Part shown: positions 28,701 through 43,373 of the stretch, in pieces | How positions within the stretch are numbered: position 1 is the first letter of the stretch | Layout of the letters: each line of letters opens with the position of its first letter | Assembly: GCA_035772405.1 (NCBI GenBank) | Contig: JAYKKM010000175.1 | Span: forward strand, 204,501-268,500 | DNA: 64,000 bases | Source of the DNA: Chrysogorgia sp. JL179-B06 | Lineage: Eukaryota; Cnidaria; Anthozoa; Scleralcyonacea; Chrysogorgiidae | Direction of reading: 5' to 3' | Translations under genes and position numbers: made by a program | The notes under the pieces: generated by a model | Seen by the model: the letters and a program-made list of their open reading frames with translations, nothing else | Told to the model about the DNA's origin: nothing | Database searches by the model: none

Positions 28701-30199
28701 ACACAGAGACACAGAGACACAGAGAGACACAGAGAGACACAGAGAGACACAGACAGACACAGAGAGACACAGAGACATAGAGAGACATAGAGAGACACAG
28801 AGAGACATAAAGAGACACACAGAGACACAGAGAGATACACAGAGACACAGAGACACACAGAGACACAGAGAGACACAGAGAGAGACACATATAGACACAG
28901 AGAGACACAGAGAGACACACAGACACACAGACACACAGACACACAGAGACACAGAGACACACAGAGATACACGCAGAGACACACAGAGACACACAGAGAC
29001 ACACAGAGACACAGAGAGACACATAGAGACACAGAGAGACACAGAGAGACACAGAGACACACAGAGAGACACACAGAGACACACAGAGACACACAGAGAC
29101 ACACAGAGACACACAGAGACACGTAGAGACACCAAGAGACACACAGAGATACAGAGAGATACAGAGAGACACAGAGACACAGAGAGACACAGAGAGATAT
29201 AGAGAGACACAGAGAGACACAGAGAGACACAGAGAGACAAAGAGAGACACAGAGATACACAGAGACACAGAGTGAGACCTAGAGACACAGAGAGACACAG
29301 AGAGACATAGATAGACACAAAGAGACACATAGAGACATATACAGACACAGAGAGACACAGAGAGACACAGCGAGACACAGATAGAAAGAGAGAGACACAG
29401 AAGGAAACAGAGAGACACAGAGAGACACATAGAGATACAGAGAGACACAGAGAGACACAGAGAGACACAGAGAGACACAGAGAGACACAGAGACATAGAG
29501 AGACAAAGAGAGACACAGAGAGACATAAAGAGACACACAGAGACACAGAGAGATACACAGAGACACAGAGACACACAGAGTGACAGAGACATAGAGAGAC
29601 ACATAGAGAAACATAAAGACATAGAGAGACACAGAGACACACAGAGACACAGAGAGAGACACATAGAGACACAGAGAGAGACACAGAGAGACATAGAGAG
29701 ACACATAGAGACACACAGAGACACACAGAGACACACAGAGAGACACGCATAGACACACAGAGACAAACACAGAGACACACAGAGACACACAGAGACACGC
29801 CGAGACACACAGAAACACACCGAGACAAAGAGAGACACAGAGAGACACAGAGAGACACAGAGAGACACAGAGAGACACAGAGAGACACAGAGAGACACAG
29901 AGAGACACAGAGAGACACATAGAGACACAGAGAGACACAGAGAGACACAGAGAGACACAGAGAGACACAGGGAGACACAGAGAGACACATAGAGACACAG
30001 AGAGACACAGAGAGACACACAGAGACACACAGAGACACACAGAGACACAGAGAGACACATAGAGACACAGAGAGACAGAGACACACAGAGACACACAGAG
30101 ACACAGAGAGACACATAGAGACACACAGAGACACAGAGACATAGAGAGACAAAGAGAGACACAGAGAGACATAAAGAGACACACAGAGACACAGAGAGA

Positions 30200-33100
30200 T
30201 ACAGAGAGACACACAGAGACACACACAGAGAGACACACAGAGACACAGAGAGACACACAGAGAGACACAGAGAGACATAAGAGACACACAGAGACACACA
30301 GAGACACAGAGAGACAGAGAGACACAGAGACACAGAGAGACACAGAGACACACAGAGACACAGAGACACACAGAGACACAGAGACACAGAGAGACACAGA
30401 GACACACAGAGACACAGAGAGACACAGAGAGACACAGAGAGACACAGAGAGACACACAGAGACACACAGAGACACACAGAGACACAGAGAGACACAGAGA
30501 GACACAGAGAGACACAGAGAGACACAGAGAGACACAGAGAGACACAGAGAGACACAGAGAGACACAGAGAGACACAGAGACACACAGAGACACAGAGAGA
30601 CACAGAGAGACACACAGAGAGACACATAGAGACACAGAGAGACACACAGAGAGACAGAGAGACACAGAGAGACACAGAGAGACACAGAGAGACACAGAGA
30701 CACAGAGAGACACAGAGAGACACAGAGAGACACAGAGAGACACAGAGAGACACAGAGAGACACAGAGAGACACAGAGACACAGAGACACAGAGAGACACA
30801 GAGAGACACAGAGGACACAGAGAGACACAGAGAGACACAGAGAGACACAGAGAGACACAGAGACACACAGAGAGACACAGAGACACACAGAGACACAGAG
30901 ACACACAGAGACACAGAGAGACACACAGAGACACAGAGAGACACAGAGAGACACAGAGACACCAGAGAGACACAGAGACACAGAGAGACACAGAGAGACA
31001 CAGAGAGACACACAGAGACACACAGAGAGACACAGAGAGACACAGAGAGACACAGAGAGACACAGAGAGACACAGAGACACAGAGAGACACAGAGAGACA
31101 CAGAGAGACACAGAGACACAGAGAGACACAGAGAGACACAGAGAGAGACACACAGAGACACAGAGAGACAGACACAGAGACACAGAGAGACACAGACACA
31201 GACACAGAGAGACACACAGAGACACAGACACACAGAGAACACAGAGGACACAGAGAGACACATAGAGACACAGAGAGACACAGAGAGAGACAGAGAGACA
31301 CACAGAAAAAGAGAGACAGAGAGACACACAGAGAGAGAACAGAGAGACACAGAGAGACACAGAGAGACACAGAGAGACAGAGAGACACAGAGAGACACAG
31401 AGACACAGAGAGACAAGACAGAGACACAGAGAGACACAGAGACACACAGAGAGACACAGAGAGAGACACAGAGACACAGAGAGACACAGAGAGAACAGAC
31501 ACAAGAGAACACACAGAGACACAGAGAGACAGAGAGACACAGAGAGACACAGAGAGACACAGAGAGACACAGAGAGAACACAGAGAGACACAGAGACACA
31601 GAGACACAGAGAGACACAGAGAGACACAGAGACACAGAGAGACACAGAGAGACACACACAGAGAGACACAGAGAGAGACACAGAGAGACACAGAGACACA
31701 GAGAGACACAGAGAGACACACAGAGAGACACACAGAGACACAGAGACAACAGAGACACACAGACACAGAGACACAGAGAGACACACAGAGACACACAGAG
31801 AGAGACACAGAGAGACACAGAGACACAGAGACACAGAGAGACACAGAGACAGAGAGACACAGAGACCAGAAGAGAGACACAGAGGACACAGAAGAGAGAC
31901 ACAGAGAGACACAGAGAGAGACACAGAGAGACACAGAGAGACACAGAGACACAGAGAGAGACACAGAGAGAGAGAACACAGAGACACAGAGAGACACACA
32001 GACAGAGACACAGAGAGACACACACAGACACAGAGACACAGAGACAGAGACACAGAGAGACACAGAGAGACACAGAGACACAGAGACACAGAACAGAGAG
32101 ACACAGAGAGACACAGAGAGACACAGAGAGAGACACAGAGACACACAGAGACACACAGAGACACAGAGAGACACACAGAGACACAGAACAGAGAGAGACA
32201 CAGAGAGACACAGAGAGAGACACAGAGAGACACAGACACAGACACAGAGACAGACACAGAGAGACACAGAGAGAGACACAGAGAGACACAGAGACACACA
32301 GAGACACAGAGAGACACAGACACAGAGACACACACAAGAGACACAGAGACACACAGAGACACACAGAGAGACACAGAGAGACATAGAGAGACACAGACAC
32401 AGAGACACACAGAGACACAGAGAGACACAGAGAGACACAGAGAGACACAGAGAGACACAGAGAGACACAGAGAGACAGACACAGAAGACACAGAGAGACA
32501 CGAGAGACACAGAGACATAGAGACACAGAGAGACACAGAAGAAGAGACAGAGACACAGAGACACAGAGAGACACAGAGAGACACAGAGAGACAGAGAGAG
32601 ACACAGAGACAGACACAGAGAGACCAGAGAGAGACAGAGAGACACAGAGACACAGACACAGAGAGACACAGAGACACAGAGAGAGACACACAGAGACAAC
32701 AGAGAGACACAGAGAGACACAGAGAGACAAACACAGAGAGACACAGAGAGACAACAGAGACAGAGAACACAGAGAGACACAGAGACACAGAGACACAGAG
32801 AGAGGAGACACAGAGAGACACAGAGACACAGAGACACAGAGACACAGAGAGACAGAGAGACACAGAGAGACACACAGAGACACACAGACACAGACACAGA
32901 GAGACACAGAGAGACACAGAGAGACAGAGAGACACAGAAGAGACACAGAGAGACACACAGAGACACAGAGACACACAGAGAACAGAAGAGAGACACAGAG
33001 AGACACAGACACAGAGAGACACAGAGACACAGAAGAGAGACACCAGAGACACACAGAGACACAGAGAGACACACAGAGACACAGAGAGACACAGAGACAC

Positions 33101-33430
33101 AGAGAGACACAGAGAGACACAGAGAACACAGAGACACACAGACAGAGAGACACAGAGACACAAGAGATAGACACAGAGAGACACAGACACAGAGACAGAG
33201 AGACACAGAGAGACACAGAGACACAGAGAGACACAGAACAGAGAGACACAGAGAGACACAGAGAACACAGAGAGACACAGAGACACAAGAGAGACACAGA
33301 GAGACACAGAGAGACACAGACAGAGAGACACAGAGAGACACAGAGAGACACACAGAGACAGAGAACAGAGAGACAACATAGAGACACACAGAGACACACA
33401 GAGAGACACAGACACACCAACACAGAGAGA
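30200..33430. repeat. Indel-rich satellite subregion 1
   Basis: Here the 10-bp phase is broken every few tens of bases by single-base or few-base losses (AGAGAACACAG, GAGGACAC, CACCAGAG, ACAAGACAG, GAAGAGAGAC), while the CATAGAG variants common elsewhere are rare. The flanking array holds phase for hundreds of bases. Either this is a recently homogenised and error-prone piece of the satellite, or the consensus was assembled from unpolished long reads. Confidence 0.8.
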
Positions 33431-33659
33431 CACACAAGACACAGAGACACATAGACACAGAGACATAGAGAGACACAGAGACACAGAGAGACACAGAGAG
33501 ACACAGAGACACAGAGAGACACAGAGACACAGAGAGACACACAGAGACACAGAGAGACACACAGAGACACAGAGAGACACAGAGAGACACAGAGAGACAC
33601 AGAGAGACACAGATAGACACAGAGAGACACAAAGAGACACAGAGAGACACACAGAGACA

Positions 33660-34330
33660 CAGAGTGAGACCTAGAGACACAGAGAGACACAGAGAGACTA
33701 AGAGAGACACAGAGACACACAGAGAGACTAAGAGAGACACACAGAGACACACAGAGACACAGAGATACACAGAGAGACACAGAGACACAGAGACATACAG
33801 AGACACAGAGACACACAGAGACACAGAGACACTGAGAGACACAGACAGAGACACAGAGAGACATAGAGAGACACACAGAGACACACAGAGACACACAGAG
33901 ACACACAGAGGCACACAGAGACACACAGAGACAAACACAGAGACACACAGAGACAAACAGAGACACGCCGAGACACACAGAAACACACCGAGACACAGAG
34001 AGACACAGAGAGAGATAGAGTGACACAGAGAGACACAGAGAGACACAGAGAGATACACAGAGACATAGAGAGACACAGAGACACACAGAGACACAGAGAC
34101 ACAGAGACACACAGAGACACAGAGACACTGAGAGACACAGAGAGAGACACAGAGAGACATAGAGAGACACACAGAGACACACAGAGACACACAGAGACAC
34201 ACAGAGACACACAGAGGCACACAGAGACACACAGAGACACACACAGAGACAAACAGAGACACGCCGAGACACACAGAAACACACCGAGACACAGAGAGAC
34301 ACAGAGAGAGATAGAGTGACACAGAGAGAC
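33660..34330. repeat. ~300-bp higher-order satellite units
   Basis: Two successive copies of a segment of about 300 bp carrying, in order, an AGAGATACACAGAG stretch, a GAGACACTGAGAGAC landmark near 33,828 and 34,126, CACAGAGGCACACAG, CACGCCGAGACACACAGAAA near 33,965 and 34,260, and the end marker GAGAGATAGAGTGACACAG near 34,011 and 34,309. A related pair occurs near 36,480-36,990. It is a short higher-order period distinct from the 1,806-bp one. Confidence 0.7.
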
Positions 34331-37300
34331 ACAGAGAGACACAGAGAGACACAGAGCGACACAGAGAGACACAGAGAGACACAGAGAGACACAGAGAGAC
34401 ACAGAGAGACACAGAGAGACACATAGACATAGAGAGACATAGAGAGACACAGAGAGACATAAAGAGACACACAGAGACACAGAGAGATACACAGAGACAT
34501 AGAGAGACACAGAGACACAGAGAGACACAGAGAGACACAGAGAGACACGGAGAGACACAGAGAGACACAAAGAGACACAGAGAGACTCAGAGAGACACAG
34601 AGAGACACAGAGAGACACAGAGAGACACAAAGAGACACAGAGAGACACAGAGAGACACAGAGAGACACAGAGAGACACGTAGAGACACACAGAGACACAC
34701 AGAGACACAGAGAGATACAGAGAGACACAGAGAGACACGTAGAGACACACAGAGACACACAGAGACACAGAGAGATACAGAGAGACACAGAGAGACACAG
34801 AGAGACACAGGGAGACATAGAGACGCACAGAGAGCAACAGAGAGAAACATAGAGGCACAGAGAGACACAGAGAGACATAGAGAGACATAGCGAGACACAG
34901 AGAGACACAGAGAGACACAGAGAGACATAGAGAGACACACAGAGACACCGAGAGACACAGAGACACACAGAGACACACAGAAAGCAACAGAGAGACACAG
35001 AGACACAGAGAGACACAGCGAGACACAGAGAGACACCGAGAGACACAGAGTGAGACCTAGAGACACAGAGACCAAGAGAGACAGAGAAAGACACAGCAAG
35101 ACACAGAGAGACATACAGACACAGAGAGACACAAAGAGACACAGAGAGACACAGAGACACACAGAGAGACACAGAGAGACAAAGAGAGACACAGAGAGAC
35201 AAAGAGAGACACAGAGAGACAAATCGAGACACACAGAGACACACAGAGACACAGAGATACACAGAGAGACACCGAGAGACACAGAGACACACAGAGATAC
35301 ACAGAAAGCAACAGAGAGATACAGGGACACAGAGAGACACACAGAGAAACACAGAGACACACAGAGACACACAGAGACATACAGAGAGGCACACAGAGAC
35401 ACACAGAGACACACAGAGAGACACGCATAGACACAGATCTAGAGACACAGAGAGAAACAGAGAGACATAGAAAGACACAGAAAGACACAGAGAGACATAC
35501 AGACACAGAGAGACACAAAGACGCACAGCGAGACAACGAGAGACACAGATAGACACAGATAGACTCAGAGAGACACAGATAGACACAGATAGACTCAGAG
35601 AGACACAGAGAGACACAGAGAGACACAGAGAGACACGTAGAGACACATAGAGACAGAGATACACAGAGAGATACGGAGAGACACAGAGAGACACAGAGAG
35701 ACACATAGAGACATAGCGAGACACCGAGAGACACAGAGAGACACATAGAGACAGAGATACACAGCGAGACACCGAGAGACACAGAGACACAGAGAGACAC
35801 ACAGAGACACACAGAGAGACACAGAGACACAGAGAGACACACAGAGACACACAGAGACACACAGAGACACACAGAGACACACAGAGACATACAGAGAGGC
35901 ACACAGAGACACACAGAGACACAGAGAGATACACAGAGACATAGAGAGACACAGAGACACAGAGAGACACAGAGAGAGACACAGAGAGACACAGAGAAAA
36001 ACGGAGAGACACAGAGAGACACAAAGAGACACAGAGAGACACAGAGAGACACAGAGAGACACAGAGAGACACACAGAATCAAATAGAGACACAGAGACAC
36101 AGAGACACACATAGACACAGAGACACTGAGAGACACAGAGAGAGACACAGAGAGACATAGAGAGACACAGAGAGACACACAGGGGCACACAGAGACACAC
36201 AGAGACTAAGACAGAGACACACAGAGACACACAGAGACACACAGAGACACACAGAGACACACAGAAATACACCGAGACACAGAGAGACATAGAGTGACAC
36301 AGAGAGACACAGAGAGACACAGAGAGACACAGAGACATAGAGAGAAATAGAGAGACACAGAGAGACATAAAGAGACACACAGAGACACAGAGAGATACAC
36401 AGAGACATAGAGAGACACAGAGACACAGAGAGACACAGAGACACAGAGACACACAGAGACACAGAGACACAGAGACACACAGAGACACAGAGACACTGAG
36501 AGACACAGAGAGAGACACAGAGAGACATAGAGAGACACACATAGACACACAGAGACACACAGAGACACACAGAGGCACACAGAGACACACAGAGACAAAC
36601 ACAGAGACACACAGAGACAAACAGAGACACGCCGAGACACACAGAAACACACCGAGACACAGAGAGACACAGAGAGAGATAGAGTGACACAGAGAGACAC
36701 AGAGAGACACAGAGAGATACACATAGACATAGAGAGACACAGAGACACCGAGAGACACAGAGACACAGAGACACAGAGACACAGAGACACAGAGACACAC
36801 AGAGACACAGAGACACTGAGAGACACAGAGAGAGACACAGAGATACATAGAGAGACACACAGAGACACACAGAGACACACAGAGACACACAGAGGCACAC
36901 AGAGATACACAGAGACAAACACAGAGACACACAGAGACAAACAGAGACACGCCGAGACACACAGAAACACACCGAGACACAGAGAGACACAGAGAGAGTG
37001 ACACAGAGAGACACAGAGAGACACAGAGAGACACCGAGCGACACAGAGAGACACAGAGAGACACAGAGAGACACAGAGAGACACAGAGAGACACATAGAC
37101 ATAGAGAGACATAGAGAGACACAGAGAGACATAAAGAGACACACAGAGACTCAGAGAGACACACAGAGACACAGAGAGACACAAAGAGACAGAGAGAGAC
37201 ACAGAGAGACACAGAGAGACACGTAGAGACACACAGAGACACACAGAGACACAGAGAGATACAGAGAGACACAGAGAGACACGTAGAGACACACACAGAC

Positions 37301-39149
37301 ACACAGAGACACAGCGAGATACAGAGAGGCACAGAGAGACATAGAGACGCACAGAGAGCAACAGAGAGAAACATAGAGGCACAGAGAGACACAGAGAGAC
37401 ATAGAGAGACATAGCGAGACACAGAGAGACACAGAGAGACACACAGAGACATAGAGAGACACACAGAGACACCGAGACACACAGAGACACACAGAAAGCA
37501 ACAGAGAGACACAGAGACACAGAGAGACACAGCGAGACACAGAGAGACACCGAGAGACACAGAGTGAGACCTAGAGACACAGAGAGACACAGAGAGACAT
37601 AGAAAGACACAGCAAGACACAGAGAGACATACAGACACAGAGAGACACAAAGAGACATAGAGAGACACAGAGACACACAGAGAGACACAGAGAGACAAAG
37701 AGAGACACGTCGAGACACGTCGAGACACAAGAGACACACAGAGACACAGAGATACACAGAGAGACACCGAGAGACACAGGGACACACAGAGATACACAGA
37801 AAGCAACAGAGAGATACAGGGACACAGAGAGACACACAGAGAAACACAGAGACACACAGAGACACACAGAGACATACAGAGACATACAGAGAGGCACACA
37901 GAGACACACAGAGACACACAGAGAGACACGCATAGACACACAGATCTAGAGACACAGAGAGAAACAGAGAGACATAGAAAGACACAGAAAGACACAGAGA
38001 GACATACAGCCACAGAGAGACACAAAGACGCACAGGGAGACAACGAGAGACACAGATAGACACAGATAGACTCAGAGAGACACAGATAGACACAGATAGA
38101 CTCAGAGAGACACAGAGAGACACAGAGAGACACAGAGAGACACAGAGAGACACGTAGAGACACAGATAGTCACACAGAGACACAGAGAGATACGGAGAGA
38201 CACATAGAGACATAGCGAGACACCGAGAGACACAGAGAGACACATAGAGACAGAGATACACAGCGAGACACCGAGAGACACAGAGACACAGAGAGACACA
38301 CAGAGACACACAGACAGACACAGAGACACAGAGAGACACACAGAGACACAAAGAGACACACAGAGATACACAGAGACATACAGAGAGGCACACAGAGACA
38401 CACAGAGACACACAGAGAGACACGCATAGACACACAGAGACACACAGAGAGACACAGAGAGACACAGAGACATACAGAGACACACAGAGACACACAGAGA
38501 CACAGAGATACAGAGAGACACAGAGAGACACAGAGAGACACAGAGAGACACAGAGAGACACAGAGAGACACATAGAGACACAGAGAGACACAGGGAGACA
38601 CAGAGAGACACAGAGAGACACAGAGAGACACAGAGAGACACACAGAGACACACAGAGACACAGAGAGACACATAGAGACACAGAGAGACACAGAGAGACA
38701 CAGAGAGACACACAGAGACACAGCGAGACACACAGAGACACACAGAGACACACAGACACACAGAGACACAGAGAGACACGTAGAGACACCAAGAGACACA
38801 CAGAGATACAAAGAGACAGAGACACAGAGAGACACAGAGACACAGAGAGACACAGAGAGATACAGAGAGACACAGAGACATACAGAGAGGCACACAGAGA
38901 CACACAGAGACACACAGAGAGACACGCATAGACACACAGATCTAGAGACACAGAGAGAAACAGAGAGACATAGAAAGACACAGAAAGACACAGAGAGACA
39001 TACAGACACAGAGAGACACAAAGACGCACAGGGAGACACAGAGACACACAGAGAGACAACGAGAGACACAGATAGACACAGATAGACTCAGAGAGACACA
39101 GAGAGACACAGAGAGACACAGAGAGACACAGAGAGACACAGAGAGACAC

Positions 39150-40830
39150 ACAGAGACACAGAGACACAGAGACACAGAGAGACACAAGAGAGAACACACA
39201 GAGACACAGAGAGACACAGAGAGACACAGAGAGACACACAGAGACACACAGAGAGACACAGAGACACAGAGAGACACACAGAGAGACACAGAGAGACACA
39301 GAGACACACAGAGAGACACAGAGAGACACAGAGAGACACAGACACACAGAGAGAGACACACAGAGGAGACACAGACACAGAGACACACAGAGACACACAG
39401 AGAGACACACGAGAAGACACACAGAGAACACACAGAGAGACACAGAGAGAGAACAGAGAGACACACAGAGACACACAGAGACACAGAGACACAGAGAGAC
39501 ACAGAGAGACACACAGAGAGACACACAGAGAGACACAGAGAGACACAGAGAGAACACAGACAGGAGACACAGAGAGACACACAGAGACACACAGAGAGAC
39601 ACAGAGACACACAGAGACAGAGAGACACAGAGAGACACACAGAGACACACAGAGAGACACAGAGAGACACAACACAGAGACACAGAGAGACAGAGAGACA
39701 CAAGAGAGAGACACACAGAGAGACACAGAGAGAGACACACAAGAGACACAGAGAGACACAGAGAGACAGAGAGACACAGAGACACAGAGAGACACAGAGA
39801 GACACAGAGAGACACAGAGACCACAGAGACACACAGAGAGACCACAGAGAGACACAGAGAAGACACAGAGAGAAAACACAGAGAGACACAGAGACAGAGA
39901 CACAGAGAGACACAGAGAAACAGAGAGACACAGAGAGGACAGACACAGAGAGACACACAGAGACACATACAGAGAGACACACAGAGAGAGACACAGAGAG
40001 ACACAGAGAGACAGAGAGACACAGAGAGACACACAGAAGAGAGAGAGACACACAAGAGACACACAGAGGAACAGAGAGAGACACATAACAGACACACAGA
40101 GACACACAGAGAGACACAGAGATAGACACAGAGAGACACAGAGAGACCACACAGAGACACAGAGAGACACAGAGACACAGAGAGACACAGAGAGGACACA
40201 GAGACACACAGAGAGACCACACAGAGAGACACAGAGAACACAGAGAGACACAGAGACACAGAGAGACACAGAAGACACACAGAGACACACAGAGAGACAC
40301 AGAGAGACACAGAGAGACACAAGAGACACACAGAGACACAGAGACACACAGAGAAGAGACACACAGAGACACAGACACACAGAGAACACACAGAGAGACA
40401 CACAGAGAGACACAGAGAGAACACAGAGAGACACAGAGAGGACACAGAGAGACACAGAGAGACACAGACACAGAGAGACAACAGAGAGACACAGAGACAC
40501 AGAGAGACACAGAGAGACACACAGAGACACAGAGACACACAGAGAGACACAGAGAGACACACATAGAAGAGACACAGAGAGAGACACAGAAGAGACAGAG
40601 AGAGACACAGAGAGACACAGAGAGAGAGACACAGAGAGACACAGATAGAGAGACACAGAGAGACACAGAGAGACACAGAGAAGACACACAGAGAGACACA
40701 GAGAGACACAGAGAGACACAGAGACACACAACAGAGAGAGACACAGAGAGACACAGAGGACACACAGAGACACAGAGAGACAGAGACACACAGAGAGACA
40801 CAGAGAGACACAGAGACAGAGAGAGACACA
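39150..40830. repeat. Indel-rich satellite subregion 2
   Basis: Second stretch with frequent loss of the 10-bp phase (GAGGAGACAC, CACGAGAAGAC, AGAGAACACAC, GACCACAC, ATAACAGAC), again poor in CATAGAG variants. It starts after a regular segment at about 39,150 and ends near 40,830, where the regular 8-bp texture resumes. Same two explanations as for 30,200-33,430: local instability or an unpolished consensus. Confidence 0.78.
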
Positions 40831-41094
40831 GAGACAAACAGAGACACACAGAGACACAGACAAACACACAGAGACACACAGATACATACATAGACATACA
40901 GAGAGACATACAGAGACACACAGAGACACACAGAGAGACATAGAGAGACGCAGAGACATACAGAGACACACAGAGACACACAGAGACACGCAGGGACACA
41001 CAGAGGCACACAGATACACATAGAGACACACAGACACACACAGAGACACACAGAGACACAGAGAGACACATAGAGACACACCTCTGTGAACACA

Positions 41095-42746
41095 CCTCTT
41101 TCTCACACACACAGAGAAACAGAGAGACGCATATAGACACAGAGAGACACACAGAGACACACAGAGACACAGAGACACACAGAGATACACACAGAGACAC
41201 ACAGAGACACACAGAGACACAGAGAGACACATAGAGACACAGAGAGACACAGAGAGACACAGAGAGACACAGAGAGACACACAGAGACACAGAGAGACAC
41301 ACAGAGACACACAGAGACACACATAGACACAAAGAGACACGTAGAGACACCAAGAGAAACACAGAGATACAGAGAGATACAGAGAGACACAGAGAGATAC
41401 AGAGAGATACAGAGAGACACAGAGACACAGAGAGACACAGAGAGACACAGACAGACACAGACAGACACAGAGAGACACAGAGAGACATAGATAGACACAA
41501 AGAGACACATAGAGACATATACAGACACAGAGAGACACAGAGAGACACAGCGAGACACAGATAGAAAGAGAGAGACACATAAGGAAACAGAGAGACACAG
41601 AGAGACACAGAGAGATACAGAGAGACACAGAGAGACACAGAGAGACACAGAGAGACACAGAGAGACACAGAGACATAGAGAGACAAAGAGAGACACAGAG
41701 AGACATAAAGAGACACACAGAGACACAGAGAGATACACAGAGACACAGAGACACACAGAGTGACAGAGAGACATAGAGAGACACATAGAGACACATAAAG
41801 ACATAGAGAGACACAGAGACACACAGAGACACACAGAGACACAGAGAGAGACACATAGACACACGAAGATACATAGAGAGACAAAGAGAGACACAGAGAG
41901 ACACACATAATCAAATAGAGACACAGAGACACACAGAGACACAGAGACACTGCGAGACACAGAGAGAGACACAGAGAGACATAGAGAGACACACAGAGAC
42001 ACACAGAGACACACAGAGACACACAGAGGCACACAGAGACACACAGAGACAAACACAGAGACACGCAGAGACACACAGAGACACACCGAGACACACAGAA
42101 ACACACCGAGACACAGAGAGACGCAGAGAGAGATAGAGTGACACAGAGAGACACAGAGAGACACAGAGAGACATACAGAGAAACACAGAGACACAGAGAG
42201 ACACCGAGAGAGACACAGAGACAGAGAGAGACGCAGAGAGACATAGCGAGACACAGAGAGACACAGAGAGACACAGAGAGACACAGTGAGACACAGAGAG
42301 ACATATCGAGACAGAGAGAGACACAGAGAGACACAGAGAGACACAGAGAGACACAGAGAGACACAGAGATACACAGAGATACACAGAGAGAAACAGAGAG
42401 ACACAGAGACACAGAGAGACAGAGAGACAAACAGAGACACGCAGAGACACAGACAAACACACAGAGACACACAGAGACATACATAGACATACAGAGAGAC
42501 ATACAGAGACACAGAGAGACACACAGAGAGACATAGAGAGACACAGAGACATACAGAGACACACAGATACACATAGAGACACACAGACACACGCAGAGAC
42601 ACACAGATACACATAGAGACACACAGACACACACAGAGACACACAGAGACACAGAGAGACACATAGAGACACACCTCTGTATGTCTCTGTGTGTCTCTCT
42701 GTGTCTATATGTGTCTCTCTGTTTCTCTGTGTGTGTGAGAAAGAGG
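41095..42746. repeat. Satellite block 4 framed by a 72-bp inverted repeat
   Basis: Array block whose two ends are inverted copies of each other: 41,095-41,166 (starting CCTCTTTCTCACACACACAG) and 42,675-42,746 (its reverse complement) match at 70 of 72 positions by eye. At 42,675 the array flips strand, from GAGACACA to TGTCTCTC, for only these 72 bases. The sequence before each junction (about 77 bp ending ACACCTCTGT at 41,087 and 42,680) is also shared, but as a direct repeat. The geometry suggests a fold-back or template-switch rearrangement. Confidence 0.9.
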
Positions 42747-42758
42747 TGGAGTTCGATG

Positions 42759-43373
42759 TTGAGGAACTCCAAAAGATATTGAGCAGGCTTCTGAGCAAAC
42801 GCCCTCGAAAGATACAGAATGTTTTCTATCAAATAGGTAACTCTCAAACCATTTTAGTTCCTGATTTTGTATACCATAGATCGGTAATTTTGATAAAAGG
42901 CGAGCATGGTCAACAGTATCAAAAGCTTTACGCAAGTCGACAAATACAGCACCTGTCATCATGCCTTTATCCATGTATTTTCTTACATCATCACTAAATA
43001 GAGTTACTGCATGTTGTGTGGATGATCCTTTTCGAAACCCAAATTGTCTTTGCGAGAGTAGGTTATTCTGTTCAAGGTAGCCATACACTTGTTGTTGTAC
43101 CACTCGTTCAAAAACCTTTGACAGAACCGGTAGGACGGATATTGGTCTATAATTATCCATGTGCGTCCTTTCGCCAGTCTTATACACTGGGATGATCGTG
43201 GCGAACTTTTCTGCAGTTGGGAAAAGTGAATTTTCCAGACAACGATTTATCAAGTCTGACAAGGGCTCATCTATAATGTCTATACCGTCAATTAAAAGTG
43301 ACGTTGGTATTTCATCATAACCTTGTGCTTTTGATCGACCAAGATCCCTTACGATATAACCTATTTGTCCTCT
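42759..43373 (-). pseudogene. LINE reverse transcriptase, N-terminal half
   Basis: Reverse transcriptase fingers and early palm continuing the endonuclease ORF after a frameshift. Motifs: KAQGYDEIP near 43,315, PVYKTGERTHMDNYRPISVL near 43,160, FGFRKGSSTQHA near 43,035, VDLRKAFDTVDHARLL near 42,930 and FGVPQ at 42,759-42,773, where it is cut. The second catalytic motif is lost. Downstream residues read by a simple ORF call ([13 protein letters not shown]) are translated satellite and not part of the protein. Confidence 0.92.

Larger units (their letters stand above)
25764..41094. repeat. GAGAGACACA satellite, block 3
   Basis: Third array stretch, 15.3 kb, same unit and strand polarity as blocks 1 and 2. 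The 8-bp-rich texture with CACGCCGAGACACACAGAAA appears near 26,297, 29,798, 33,963, 34,260, 36,627 and 36,950. The motif GAGTGAGACCTAGAGAC marks segment joints near 29,272, 33,663, 35,050 and 37,563, and GATCTAGAGACAC marks related joints near 35,437, 37,943 and 38,940. Two indel-rich subregions are listed separately. At 41,082-41,094 the array meets a short non-array stretch (CCTCTGTGAACACACC). I see no gene. Confidence 0.96.

Noticed and set aside
1198..42674. Very long minus-strand frames (Ser/Leu/Cys/Val-rich) and plus-strand frames (Glu/Arg/Thr/His-rich) in the satellite
   Set aside because: They are translations of a stop-free 10-bp unit; all three frames of each strand give the same peptide cycle, and there is no start context, splice signal or conserved domain.
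1..42680. CRISPR array or regular spacer-repeat structure
   Set aside because: No unique spacers alternate with a fixed repeat; the units are 8-10 bp and contiguous, and the surrounding genes are eukaryotic and viral.
42689..42997. Plus-strand 102-residue frame at the fold-back junction
   Set aside because: It joins inverted satellite to the antisense strand of the LINE reverse transcriptase; a chimera without motifs.
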